This document shows positions 10,590 through 17,459 of a DNA stretch of 24,449 bases, piece after piece. The DNA comes from a virus: the IMG/VR virus record IMGVR_UViG_3300034198_004795, positions 1 through 24,449 of that record. One strand, given 5' to 3'. Position numbers and translations under genes: made by a program. A model generated the notes under the pieces. That model had not been told where the DNA came from. It saw only the letters and a list, made by a program, of their open reading frames with translations, and searched no databases. Position 1 is the first letter of the stretch; each line of letters starts with the position of its first letter.

Positions 10590-11948
10590 ATGCAGCTTCG
10601 GGGCTACCAGCGGCAAGCGATCGACGATCTCCGCGCCGCCTTCCGCGACGGGGCACGCGCGCCGCTGCTAGTCGGCCCGACTGGCATGGGCAAAACCGTG
10701 ATCATCGCCGCGGTGCTTCAAGGCATCGCAGCACGGGGCCGGAGCGCCATGGTGCTCGTTCATCGCCGGGAGCTGATCGCCCAGACCGCAGACAAGCTCT
10801 GCCTCGCAGGCGTGCAGCACGGGATCATTGCTGCTGGCACTGCCGCTACAAATGCACCAATTCAGGTCGCATCGGTGCAAACGCTCACGCGGCGGCTGGA
10901 GCAGCTCACCACCGCTCCTGATCTCATCGTCATTGATGAGGCGCACCATGCCACCGCGAACACATGGGGCAAGGCGCTCACCCATTGGCCTGAAGCCCTG
11001 CGCCTCGGTGTCACAGCTACCCCAGTCCGCCAAGATGGCCGCGGCCTTGGGATCGTGTTCGATCGCTTGGTGCTCGGGCCATCCACTGCTGAGCTGATCA
11101 GCGGCGGCTTCCTTTGCCCGGCGCGCCTCTACGCTCCGCCGCCTGTTGCGGATCTATCCGGGCTGCATCGCCGCGCTGGTGATTACGCCATCGAAGAAGC
11201 CGCCGAGCGCATGGACCGGCCCACGGTGACGGGTGACGCCATCAGCCACTATCAGCGTTTTGCCGCTGGGCAGCGCGCCATCGCTTTCTGCTGCAATGTC
11301 AAGCACGCCGAGCATGTTTGCGCCGCCTTCAACAATGTCGGGGTCGGGGCGGCCACCTTGCTTGGCTCCACCGATCCGCAGCTGCGCGATGCCACCGTCG
11401 CCCGCTTCGCTGCCGGCCAACTGCAGGTGCTGGTCACCGTGGACGTTGTGAGCGAGGGCTTTGACATCCCCGCCGCTGGGTGCGCCATCCTGCTCCGCCC
11501 TACCCAGTCCCTCGGTCTTTACCTGCAGCAGGTTGGCCGCGTGCTGCGCCCCGCACCAGGCAAGGCCGCGGCGATCGTGCTCGATCACGTTGGCAACGTC
11601 CACCGCCATGGCTGGCCGGATGATCCCCGTGAGTGGTCGCTAGCAGATCGGGAACGCCGCGCCGGATCTGCAGGCGAGCCCGCTCCCACCGTGCGGACAT
11701 GCGAGGTGTGCTTTGCAGCGTTCAAGCCCGCGCCGATCTGCCCGTGCTGCGGCACCGCTGCCAAGCTCAGCGCCCGCGAGATCCAGCAGCGTGATGGTGA
11801 GCTGCAGGAGTTGGCGCGCACCCATCAGCGGCGGCAGGTGGGCAAAGCCCGCTCACTGGCCGAGCTGCTCGCTGTCGCTAAGCAGCGGGGCTACGCTCCC
11901 GGTTGGGCGTATCGCATCCATGGCGCCCGAACGGCGCGGCATGGCTAA
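10590..11948 (+). CDS. SF2 DEAH-box DNA helicase
   Basis: The 452-residue protein contains the full set of SF2 motifs: Q-motif-like LRGYQRQAIDDL at the start, Walker A GPTGMGKT (29-36), Ia VLVHRRELIAQT, DEAH (116-119), TATP (142-145), motif V (TVDVVSEGFDIP, 283-294) and motif VI QQVGRVLRP (313-321). After the helicase core there is a zinc knuckle, CEVCFAAFKPAPICPCCG (C371, C374, C384, C387), and a C-terminal helical tail (SLAELLAVAKQRGYAPGWAYRIHGAR) seen in phage helicases of this type. It should unwind DNA at phage forks or in recombination. It ends with an 8-nt overlap into the VRR-NUC gene. Confidence 0.92.
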   Translation: MQLRGYQRQAIDDLRAAFRDGARAPLLVGPTGMGKTVIIAAVLQGIAARGRSAMVLVHRRELIAQTADKLCLAGVQHGIIAAGTAATNAPIQVASVQTLTRRLEQLTTAPDLIVIDEAHHATANTWGKALTHWPEALRLGVTATPVRQDGRGLGIVFDRLVLGPSTAELISGGFLCPARLYAPPPVADLSGLHRRAGDYAIEEAAERMDRPTVTGDAISHYQRFAAGQRAIAFCCNVKHAEHVCAAFNNVGVGAATLLGSTDPQLRDATVARFAAGQLQVLVTVDVVSEGFDIPAAGCAILLRPTQSLGLYLQQVGRVLRPAPGKAAAIVLDHVGNVHRHGWPDDPREWSLADRERRAGSAGEPAPTVRTCEVCFAAFKPAPICPCCGTAAKLSAREIQQRDGELQELARTHQRRQVGKARSLAELLAVAKQRGYAPGWAYRIHGARTARHG

Positions 11949-12303
11949 CCAGGAGACCACTCTCCAGCAACAGATCCGTCTCGCGCTTGGCACACGCCCC
12001 GACACCAGGCTGTTCCGCAACCAGGTCGGATCCTTGCCCGACCCCCGCACCGGCCGGCTCGTCACATTCGGCCTCGCGCGCGGCAGTGCAGACCTGATCG
12101 GCTGGCGCACCGTCACCATCACTCCCGACATGGTTGGTCAGCAGCTGGCCGTGTTCACATCCATCGAGGTGAAGACCCCCACGGGCCGCATCCGCCCTGA
12201 GCAGCAGCACTGGCTTGGCGCCGTGCATGGCGCTGGTGGGATTGCTGGGGTGGCGCGATCGGTGGGGGATGCGCTCAGGATTGTTGCTGATGGCAACAGT
12301 TAG
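11941..12303 (+). CDS. VRR-NUC domain nuclease
   Basis: From ATG 11941 the product has 120 residues; an in-frame ATG at 11920 would add seven. The VRR-NUC core is clear: LFRNQVG, then FGLARGSADLIGW with the catalytic Asp, FTSIEVKTPTGRIRPEQQHWLGAVHGAGGIAGVARSVGDAL with the E-x-K motif and downstream Gln. Phage proteins of this kind are stand-alone PD-(D/E)XK nucleases, often proposed to cut branched DNA. It overlaps the helicase stop by 8 nt, which implies a joint role. Its 3' end overlaps 29 nt of an antisense nuclease gene. Confidence 0.86.
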   Translation: MANQETTLQQQIRLALGTRPDTRLFRNQVGSLPDPRTGRLVTFGLARGSADLIGWRTVTITPDMVGQQLAVFTSIEVKTPTGRIRPEQQHWLGAVHGAGGIAGVARSVGDALRIVADGNS

Positions 12304-13027
12304 AGCACAGCACCCGCCATTCGTGACTGCCGTCAGTGAATTGCACCTTGCGAAGCGATCCAGCACCGGCCTGCACAAAAGCATCGCAACCAAAGCAGCC
12401 GCGGTTCCATTTCGTCGGCCCAAGATGTTTGAACTGCAACGTCTCTCGCACTTGGCGCGCCATTGCCTGACGGTTGAGTTCCTGCTGCTCCTGCCACGCA
12501 CGCTGCCGCTCTGCTGCTTCGGCTTCCCACTGCAGACGCTTTTGTTCGCGTTCCTTAGCCTTTTGCAAGCCAAGCCAGTTCACGAATGGATGCTGCCGAC
12601 TGAACCGGATCGAGTCCGCGCACATCTCAATGGACAACGAAGACGTGCCGCCAACGGTGCCAACGACCAGAACAGATTCGCCAGTCAGCTCGGCCAAGCG
12701 CTTTGGTTTCCAAAGCTCCTGCACCAAGAGGTTTTGAAGGTCTTTGGAGGTGACGTTCTCATGTCGAATCTCACCAGAAAAGCGCTCGCCATGCCTGCGC
12801 GTGACGCCAAGCGCATCTCGCAAGTCATACAGAAATTGCTGCGGCTTAGCCTCAACCCATCGCGGCAACTGGAGCGCAAGATCGGCGCTGTCAATCGTGA
12901 AGTCCGGCAGGTAACGCACCTGAGGGCCACCCGGCAGCACCACCGGTCGCTCGTAGTCCCAGTTCACGCCATGCTCGTCAAGCTCCTGGGCAACGAGCAC
13001 TTCAAGATGCGACCTAAACGCCGGCAT
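12275..13027 (-). CDS. Antisense PD-(D/E)XK endonuclease with zinc-ribbon tail, moron-like
   Basis: The 250-residue product begins MPAFRSHLEVLVAQELDEHGVNWDYERP, then RYLPDFTI and LPRWVEAKP: the Glu, Asp and E-x-K pattern of a PD-(D/E)XK fold like that of T7 endonuclease I-type proteins. A middle section (about 95-140) is helical and strand-like, then a long Gln/Arg/Glu helix (KAKEREQKRLQWEAEAAERQ), and last a C-x-x-C pair set (RGCFGCDAF, VLCSNCCH) that suggests a zinc ribbon. It is the only leftward gene between the helicase and the primase, with its own possible promoter at 13054-13082. It looks like an inserted independent unit. It could be a resolvase-like or anti-host nuclease. Confidence 0.75.
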   Translation of the reverse strand: MPAFRSHLEVLVAQELDEHGVNWDYERPVVLPGGPQVRYLPDFTIDSADLALQLPRWVEAKPQQFLYDLRDALGVTRRHGERFSGEIRHENVTSKDLQNLLVQELWKPKRLAELTGESVLVVGTVGGTSSLSIEMCADSIRFSRQHPFVNWLGLQKAKEREQKRLQWEAEAAERQRAWQEQQELNRQAMARQVRETLQFKHLGPTKWNRGCFGCDAFVQAGAGSLRKVQFTDGSHEWRVLCSNCCHQQQS

Positions 13028-13030
13028 GGG

Positions 13031-13058
13031 TTGGCAGATGCAGATTTCACGCTACGAT
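13031..13058 (+). promoter_or_regulatory. Sigma70-like promoter for RHH/primase operon
   Basis: TTGGCA (13031-13036) and TACGAT (13053-13058) are 16 bp apart, and the RHH gene starts 27 nt further on. This is the best sigma70-like site in the window. It overlaps the -10 of a possible leftward promoter (TTGCGC at 13077-13082, 17 bp, TATCGT at 13054-13059 on the minus strand) for the 12275-13027 nuclease. Confidence 0.5.
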
Positions 13059-13082
13059 AACCCCAGCGATTCACCAGCGCAA
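13054..13082 (-). promoter_or_regulatory. Possible divergent promoter for the antisense nuclease
   Basis: On the minus strand TTGCGC (13077-13082) is 17 bp from TATCGT (13054-13059). It would start transcription about 20 nt before ATG 13027. The two divergent -10 boxes share ACGAT(A), so use of one should block the other. Confidence 0.38.
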
Positions 13083-13085
13083 CCC

Positions 13086-13241
13086 ATGCACACCCAGCGC
13101 CAGCAGCGCCGCACCATCACGCTCGACCTTCCGCAAGATCAAATCGCCTGGCTTGATCGCCAAGCGGGCCAGTTGATGTCGCGGTCGGCCTACGTTCGTC
13201 AACTGATCGCTGATGCCATGCAACAGCAGGGCCAACGCTGA
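13086..13241 (+). CDS. Ribbon-helix-helix (CopG/Arc-like) regulator
   Basis: The 51-residue product from ATG 13086 has the complete RHH plan: strand RTITLDLPQ, helix DQIAWLDRQAGQ, turn LMSRSAY and helix VRQLIADAMQQQG. The R-S-x-x-VRQLI motif is the usual dimer core. A start at 13026 is ruled out by the promoter at 13031-13058. Its TGA overlaps the ATG of the primase-helicase (TGATG), so the two are coupled. It could regulate its own overlapping divergent promoters or bind the GTTAC-type repeats after the primase gene. Confidence 0.78.
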   Translation: MHTQRQQRRTITLDLPQDQIAWLDRQAGQLMSRSAYVRQLIADAMQQQGQR

Positions 13242-15742
13242 TGCCGCGCATCTTTGAACTCGCCAACGGCCACTGGCCGGCAATCCTTGGCGCGCTTGCT
13301 GGACTGACCACCGAGCAGCTCACCGACAAGCATCAACCATGCCCGCTATGCGGTGGCAAGGATCGCTACCGCTTTGATGATCAGGACGGCACCGGCTCAT
13401 GGTTCTGCAATCAATGCGGTGGCCCATCCGAAACAGGCGGCGGCGGGTCAGGCATCGAGTTGCTCATGCGCCGCACTGGCTGGACATTCAAGGAAGCCGC
13501 CCAACGCGTTGAGCAGCACTTAGGCGTCACCCCGCAGCGGCCAGAGCCGCCAATCAAGGGCGCCGAATCGGTCTGGCGTTACAGCGACACCTTCATGGTC
13601 TGCCGCTTCCCCGGCAAGAAGATCCGCCCCCTTTGGTGGTCTGGCAGCCGCTGGGAGTGGAAGGCGCCACCAGCGCCTCGCCCACTGCTCAACCTCGACC
13701 AGCTTCGCGCCCGCACCGGCACCGTGCTGATCGTTGAAGGCGAGAAGGCAGCTGATGCCGCAACCAAGCTTTACCCCAAGGCCGTGGTCACAACATGGCC
13801 ATCAGGCTGCAAGGCCATCGACAAGGCCAACTGGTCACCCCTGCAAGGTCGCCGCGTCATCCTTTGGCCTGATGCTGATCAGCCTGGCCAGCAGGCCATG
13901 GATCAGCTTGCGCAACGGCTGCTGCGCCTGCCCGTCGATCGCGTGCAGATGGTCACACCACCAGCCGACGCGCCTGAAGGTTGGGACCTAGCCGATGCCA
14001 CTTGGACACAAGAAGAGGCCGCGGCCTACGTCAAAACCAACATCTCCGCACCGCTGGAGCTGGATACCGAGCAGCCTGACCTTGAACCTGAGCGCGAGCC
14101 CGAGCCCGAGCTGCCTGACCTCGACGCCAACGCGCATTTCACCTGCCTCGGCTTCGACGGTGACGCTTACTACTACCGACCCCACAGCACTGGGCAGGTG
14201 TTGCGCCTGTCGCGCTCAGCGCACACCTCGACCAACCTCGTCGCCCTAGCCGCATCACTTGAGTACTGGGAGCAGCTTGCACCTGGTGGCCGCGGCGGCG
14301 TTGACTGGACCAAGGCAGCCGCAACCCTGTTTGCAATCGGTGCTGAACGCGGCGTTTACAACCCTGACCGCATCCGTGGCCGCGGCGCTTGGTGGGATGA
14401 AAAGCGCACCATCTTGCACCTCGGGGATCGGTTGATCGTTGACGGTCAAACTCACATGGTGCTCAAGCCATTTGACAGCCGGTATCTCTACCAGCGCATG
14501 AGTGAGCTGCATGGCCCCGGCAAGGAAAAGCCTCTCAGCGATGCCGAAGCGTTTGAGATCCTTGAGCTGGCCAACCGCTTCCATTGGGAGGTGCCCGCAT
14601 CCGGCCTGCTGCTGGCTGGCTGGGTCACCCTTGCACCGATCTGTGGTGCTCTCCCATGGCGTCCACACGCATGGCTCACCGCAGCAGCCGGTTCAGGTAA
14701 ATCCGCCATCCTTGATCGCTACGTCGCGCCGTTGCTGGCTGACATGGGGTTAATCGTTGCCGGCAACACCACCGAGGCCGGCCTGCGCCAGACCCTGCGA
14801 TGTGATGCCCTCCCCGTTGTGTTCGACGAGGCCGAATCAAACGAGAAGGCCGATCAGGTGCGGATGCAAAACATCCTTGCCCTTGCTCGTGTCGCCAGCT
14901 CAGAATCCCACGCAACCATGCTCAAGGGCAGCCCCGGCGGTGATGTGACGCGTTTCAACATCCGCTCAATGTTCCTGATGTCTTCCATTGCCACTGCTCT
15001 TAAGCAAGGCGCCGATCGCAGCCGCTTTGCGCAGCTCACCCTGCGCTCACCGACCGAGCTGCCCAAGGAAGAACGCATCAAGCACTGGGAAGAGCTGGAC
15101 CGCGACCTTGATCGCCTTGTCACCCGTGAAGCCAGCCTGCGCTTGATCGCTCGCACCGTTTCGCTAATCCCCACCATCCGCCAATCCGTGCGCGTATTCA
15201 GCCGTGTTGCCGCCGAGCATTTTGACAGTCAACGACTTGGTGATCAGTACGGAACCCTGCTGGCCGGCGCGTGGGCGCTGCAGTCAAGCCAAGTGCCGAC
15301 CGATGCTGAAGCCAGCCAGTTGATCACTAGCAACGACTGGGAGCCCTACAGCCAAACTACCGAGGTGCCCGATGAGCAGCGTTGCATTCAACGCATCCTT
15401 CAGCATCAGGTGCGCGTTGAGGCTGACGGCAAGACGATCTCTCGCACGCTGGGCGAATTGGTCGAAATTGCTGGCCATCGCGCTACCGATTTCGACATCA
15501 CGCCTAGCAGGGCGCAAGACGTGCTTGGCCGCCATGGACTCAAGGTCGATTCTGATCAAGGTCAGCTGCTGGTCAGTAACACCGCCGAGGCGCTGGCCAG
15601 CATCCTCAAGGAGACCTCGTGGTCTCACAGCTGGGCCACAGTGCTGAGCCGGTTACATGGCGCTACCAAGGCCGGTGCTGTTCGGTTTCGGGGTGCCGGC
15701 GCTGTTTCCAGGGCCGTAGCGTTACAGATTTCGGGGTTGTAA
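13241..15742 (+). CDS. Primase-helicase with zinc ribbon, TOPRIM and P-loop ATPase domains
   Basis: This 833-residue protein combines a primase and a ring-type ATPase. Residues 30-62 hold a zinc ribbon (CPLCGGKDRYRF, WFCNQCGG). Residues 160-245 are a TOPRIM fold with VEGEKAAD (165-172) and PDADQPGQQA (210-219), giving the Glu and Asp-x-Asp metal set. A Pro/Glu/Asp linker (about 272-296) follows. The C-terminal half has Walker A TAAAGSGKS (480-488) and Walker B LPVVFDE (524-530), then an R-rich region with ATALKQGADRSRFAQL. It should prime and unwind at the fork, like other phage primase-helicases. No DNA polymerase lies in the window. The 3' end has two GTTAC repeats that join the noncoding repeat block. 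Confidence 0.9.
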   Translation: MPRIFELANGHWPAILGALAGLTTEQLTDKHQPCPLCGGKDRYRFDDQDGTGSWFCNQCGGPSETGGGGSGIELLMRRTGWTFKEAAQRVEQHLGVTPQRPEPPIKGAESVWRYSDTFMVCRFPGKKIRPLWWSGSRWEWKAPPAPRPLLNLDQLRARTGTVLIVEGEKAADAATKLYPKAVVTTWPSGCKAIDKANWSPLQGRRVILWPDADQPGQQAMDQLAQRLLRLPVDRVQMVTPPADAPEGWDLADATWTQEEAAAYVKTNISAPLELDTEQPDLEPEREPEPELPDLDANAHFTCLGFDGDAYYYRPHSTGQVLRLSRSAHTSTNLVALAASLEYWEQLAPGGRGGVDWTKAAATLFAIGAERGVYNPDRIRGRGAWWDEKRTILHLGDRLIVDGQTHMVLKPFDSRYLYQRMSELHGPGKEKPLSDAEAFEILELANRFHWEVPASGLLLAGWVTLAPICGALPWRPHAWLTAAAGSGKSAILDRYVAPLLADMGLIVAGNTTEAGLRQTLRCDALPVVFDEAESNEKADQVRMQNILALARVASSESHATMLKGSPGGDVTRFNIRSMFLMSSIATALKQGADRSRFAQLTLRSPTELPKEERIKHWEELDRDLDRLVTREASLRLIARTVSLIPTIRQSVRVFSRVAAEHFDSQRLGDQYGTLLAGAWALQSSQVPTDAEASQLITSNDWEPYSQTTEVPDEQRCIQRILQHQVRVEADGKTISRTLGELVEIAGHRATDFDITPSRAQDVLGRHGLKVDSDQGQLLVSNTAEALASILKETSWSHSWATVLSRLHGATKAGAVRFRGAGAVSRAVALQISGL

Positions 15743-15744
15743 CG

Positions 15745-15776
15745 GCGCCTGTTACGGCTGAAAACCGTTCCGGCGC
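15745..15776 (+). other. Stem-loop after the primase gene
   Basis: GCGCC (15745-15749) pairs with GGCGC (15772-15776), and ACGG (15754-15757) with CCGT (15765-15768). It starts three bases after the primase stop. No T-run follows directly, so it is a weak terminator candidate or a processing hairpin. Confidence 0.35.
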
Positions 15777-15828
15777 AAAGGATTAGGGCATCCTGTAACG
15801 GTGTAACGCTTTTTGGCCAGAACATAGC

Positions 15829-15848
15829 CTCTCTCTCACACACACACA
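15829..15848. repeat. CT/CA dinucleotide run in noncoding region
   Basis: A (CT)n run passes directly into (CA)6 at about 15829-15848, between the GTTAC repeats and the A+T palindrome. Such purine/pyrimidine tracts can melt or bend. In this phage it may be part of the origin-like region, but it could also be simple slippage sequence. Confidence 0.5.
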
Positions 15849-15874
15849 GAAAGGGAAGGACACCCTCTCAAACC

Positions 15875-15906
15875 CCTCTAATAAATAAACTTTATTTAGA
15901 AAGAGG
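15875..15906. repeat. A+T palindrome, possible DNA-unwinding element
   Basis: TAAATAAA (15882-15889), a central C, and TTTATTTA (15891-15898) form a perfect inverted repeat; CCTCT (15875-15879) and AGAGG (15902-15906) extend it with small mismatches between. It is the most A+T-rich spot in this GC-rich window and lies in the centre of the GTTAC repeat cluster. It could be an unwinding element, a cruciform or a transcript hairpin. Confidence 0.55.
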
Positions 15907-16053
15907 TGTTACAACGTTACAGAGGGGAGCAGACCTGCTGAGCTGGAAGGGATCTCGGGTGTAACGGCTCCTGTTACACCGCGTTACACCTGCAACGCTC
16001 GATCTCACCCCTTCTTGCTGGCTTGCGCCCATCCCCAGCCCTACCCTGACCAC

Positions 16054-16722
16054 ATGGCAACCATCACCCTCGACATCAAGTCAGAGCTGCCCAAGGCCAT
16101 CCGGTGGACGGATGCCATGACCAAGCAGCTCCCCTTTGCCATCAGCCAGGCGCTCAATAGCACTGGCTTCGACATCCGCGGCTCACTCAAGGGCGCATCC
16201 CGCCAATACTTCAATAACCCCACCCCGTTCATCCAGAACGCATGGCAGGTCGACAAGAGCACCAAGCGCAGCCTCGCGGTCACGATCTTTCCTGAGGCCA
16301 AGCGAGAGCCTTACCTCAGGGCCAACATCACGGGCGGTAGGCGTGGCACTAAGCCATTCGAGGCGCGCCTGCTTGCACAGGCCACAGGCGCCATCCCAAG
16401 CGGCAGCAAGCTGATCCCCGCAGCAATCAAGCGCAACGCTGCAGGCAACGTGTCTCTGGCCGCTATCAAGCGCATATCAGGGCAGGTTGGGCAGCTTGGG
16501 CGTAATGGGGTATTTGTCGGCACGCCACCCGGTGGCAACAAGCCTCCCGGCGTTTATCAGCGCGCTGCTCGTGGTCGCCTCAGGCCCCTGTTCATTGCAG
16601 TGCCATCAGCGAACTATCGGCCGATCTTCCCCATCAACGACATCGGCCAGAAGGTGGTCGAGAGGCGCTTTGGTTCATACCTGCGCAGCTCCTTGGAGCG
16701 TGCGCTGGCCTCGGCTCGTTAA
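16054..16722 (+). CDS. Tail-completion/minor tail protein Z-like phage protein
   Basis: From ATG 16054 the protein has 222 residues. It is basic and follows the plan of a phage family of unknown fine function: LPFAISQALNSTGFDIR near the start, PTPFIQNAWQVDKSTKRSLAVTIFPEA, YLRANITGGRRGTKPFEARLL, IPSGSKLIPAAIKRNAAGN, VFVGTPPGG---PPGVYQRAARGRLRPLFI and a Tyr/Phe/Arg C-terminus. These features recall proteins sometimes annotated as minor tail protein Z or neck/tail-completion proteins. Its place before the terminase, apart from the tail genes, is odd. No Shine-Dalgarno is seen. The call is from pattern and is moderate at best. Confidence 0.55.
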   Translation: MATITLDIKSELPKAIRWTDAMTKQLPFAISQALNSTGFDIRGSLKGASRQYFNNPTPFIQNAWQVDKSTKRSLAVTIFPEAKREPYLRANITGGRRGTKPFEARLLAQATGAIPSGSKLIPAAIKRNAAGNVSLAAIKRISGQVGQLGRNGVFVGTPPGGNKPPGVYQRAARGRLRPLFIAVPSANYRPIFPINDIGQKVVERRFGSYLRSSLERALASAR

Positions 16723-16925
16723 GGCCCCCCCTGCCAGGCATTTTTGGGTCCTCCCTGCCAGATTTTTCGGGGGTGATCGCAGACCGCAGAAAAGCGCTAG
16801 CGCCAGCGGTTAATCCCCGTAAACCCTTGCGCCGCAAGGGATCTCGGCGAATCTTGCTTGAAGATACCCCGAACGGGTTTAGCGCGGTTTAGCATCAGTT
16901 AACTAAGCCTAGCTTTTGCTTAATT
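16723..16925. other. 203-bp noncoding region upstream of terminase, possible cos or pac site
   Basis: This gap holds a direct repeat with CCCTGCCAG and a T-run (16729-16746 and 16753-16766), a perfect 10-bp palindrome GCGCTAGCGC (16794-16803), a hairpin CCCTTGC/GCAAGGG with a 3-nt loop (16824-16840), and two copies of GGTTTAGC (16876-16883, 16886-16893). Lambda-type phages that use Nu1/GpA terminases carry their packaging site just upstream of the small-subunit gene. The region is therefore the best place for a cos or pac site; that is inferred from position. Confidence 0.4.
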
Positions 16926-17459
16926 TTGCTGGTCACGTTTTCTGAGTTCGCTGCGATCAAGGGCTGCACGAAGGCGGCGGTAACTCATGCAACCAAGAGC
17001 CGGATTGCCGCAGCAGTGGTGGAGAAGGACGGCAAGCGGTGGCTGGATCGGGATCTGGCGCTGGAGTTGTGGCGGAAGAACACGCTGAAGAACAACGCGG
17101 CGAAGGTGGATGACCCGGATCCGATTGAGCCGCCACCACGGGATGCGCAGGAGCTGCGACGACGGGTGGAGGGATTGCCTGATGATGAGATCCCTGAGCT
17201 GAATGAGAGTCGTGCGCGGCGCGAGCATTATCAGGCGGAGCTGGCAAAACTGGAGGTGGATCTGAAACGCAAGGAGCTGGTGCCTGCGGTGGATGTGCAG
17301 AAGGAAGCGTTCGCGCTGGGGCGGAGTGTGCGTGAGGCGCTGGCGAACTTGGCCGATCGGCTGAGCCACCAGCTGGCTGGCGAGACGGATCCGGCGCGGA
17401 TCCATGCGGTGCTGACGGATGAGCACCGCTCGGCGTTGGTGGAGCTGAGCAATGGCTAA
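16926..17459 (+). CDS. Terminase small subunit, Nu1-like
   Basis: The 177-residue frame opens at TTG 16926, and no in-frame ATG exists in the conserved N-terminus, so a non-ATG start is needed. The N-terminal 50 residues (VTFSEFAAIKGCTKAAVTHATKSRIAAAVVEKDGKRWLDRDLALELW) form a winged helix-turn-helix like lambda Nu1. A Pro/Asp linker follows, then a long charged helix (ARREHYQAELAKLEVDLKRKELVPAVDVQKEA), and a C-terminal helical part (LANLADRLSHQLAGETDPARIHAVLTDEHRSAL) as in Nu1-type proteins. It would recognise the packaging site and bring in the large subunit, whose ATG overlaps its stop by 8 nt. Confidence 0.82.
   Translation: MLVTFSEFAAIKGCTKAAVTHATKSRIAAAVVEKDGKRWLDRDLALELWRKNTLKNNAAKVDDPDPIEPPPRDAQELRRRVEGLPDDEIPELNESRARREHYQAELAKLEVDLKRKELVPAVDVQKEAFALGRSVREALANLADRLSHQLAGETDPARIHAVLTDEHRSALVELSNG

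Larger units (their letters stand above)
15652..15990. repeat. GTTAC/GTAAC repeat cluster, candidate replication origin or operator
   Basis: Eleven GTTAC or GTAAC pentamers occur from 15652 to 15987 (at 15652, 15721, 15739, 15751, 15795, 15803, 15908, 15916, 15961, 15973 and 15983). Four are full GGTGTAAC or GTTACACC octamers (15800-15807, 15958-15965, 15973-15980, 15983-15990). Two form a perfect inverted repeat with a 7-nt spacer (15958-15980), and two are direct repeats 10 bp apart, one helical turn. The cluster surrounds an A+T palindrome. Together this resembles iterons plus an unwinding element next to a primase gene; an operator array is the alternative. Confidence 0.6.

Noticed and set aside
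15739-15990. GTTAC-type repeats as a CRISPR array
   Set aside because: Repeats are 5-10 nt, on both strands and unevenly spaced. There are no constant-length spacers and no cas genes.
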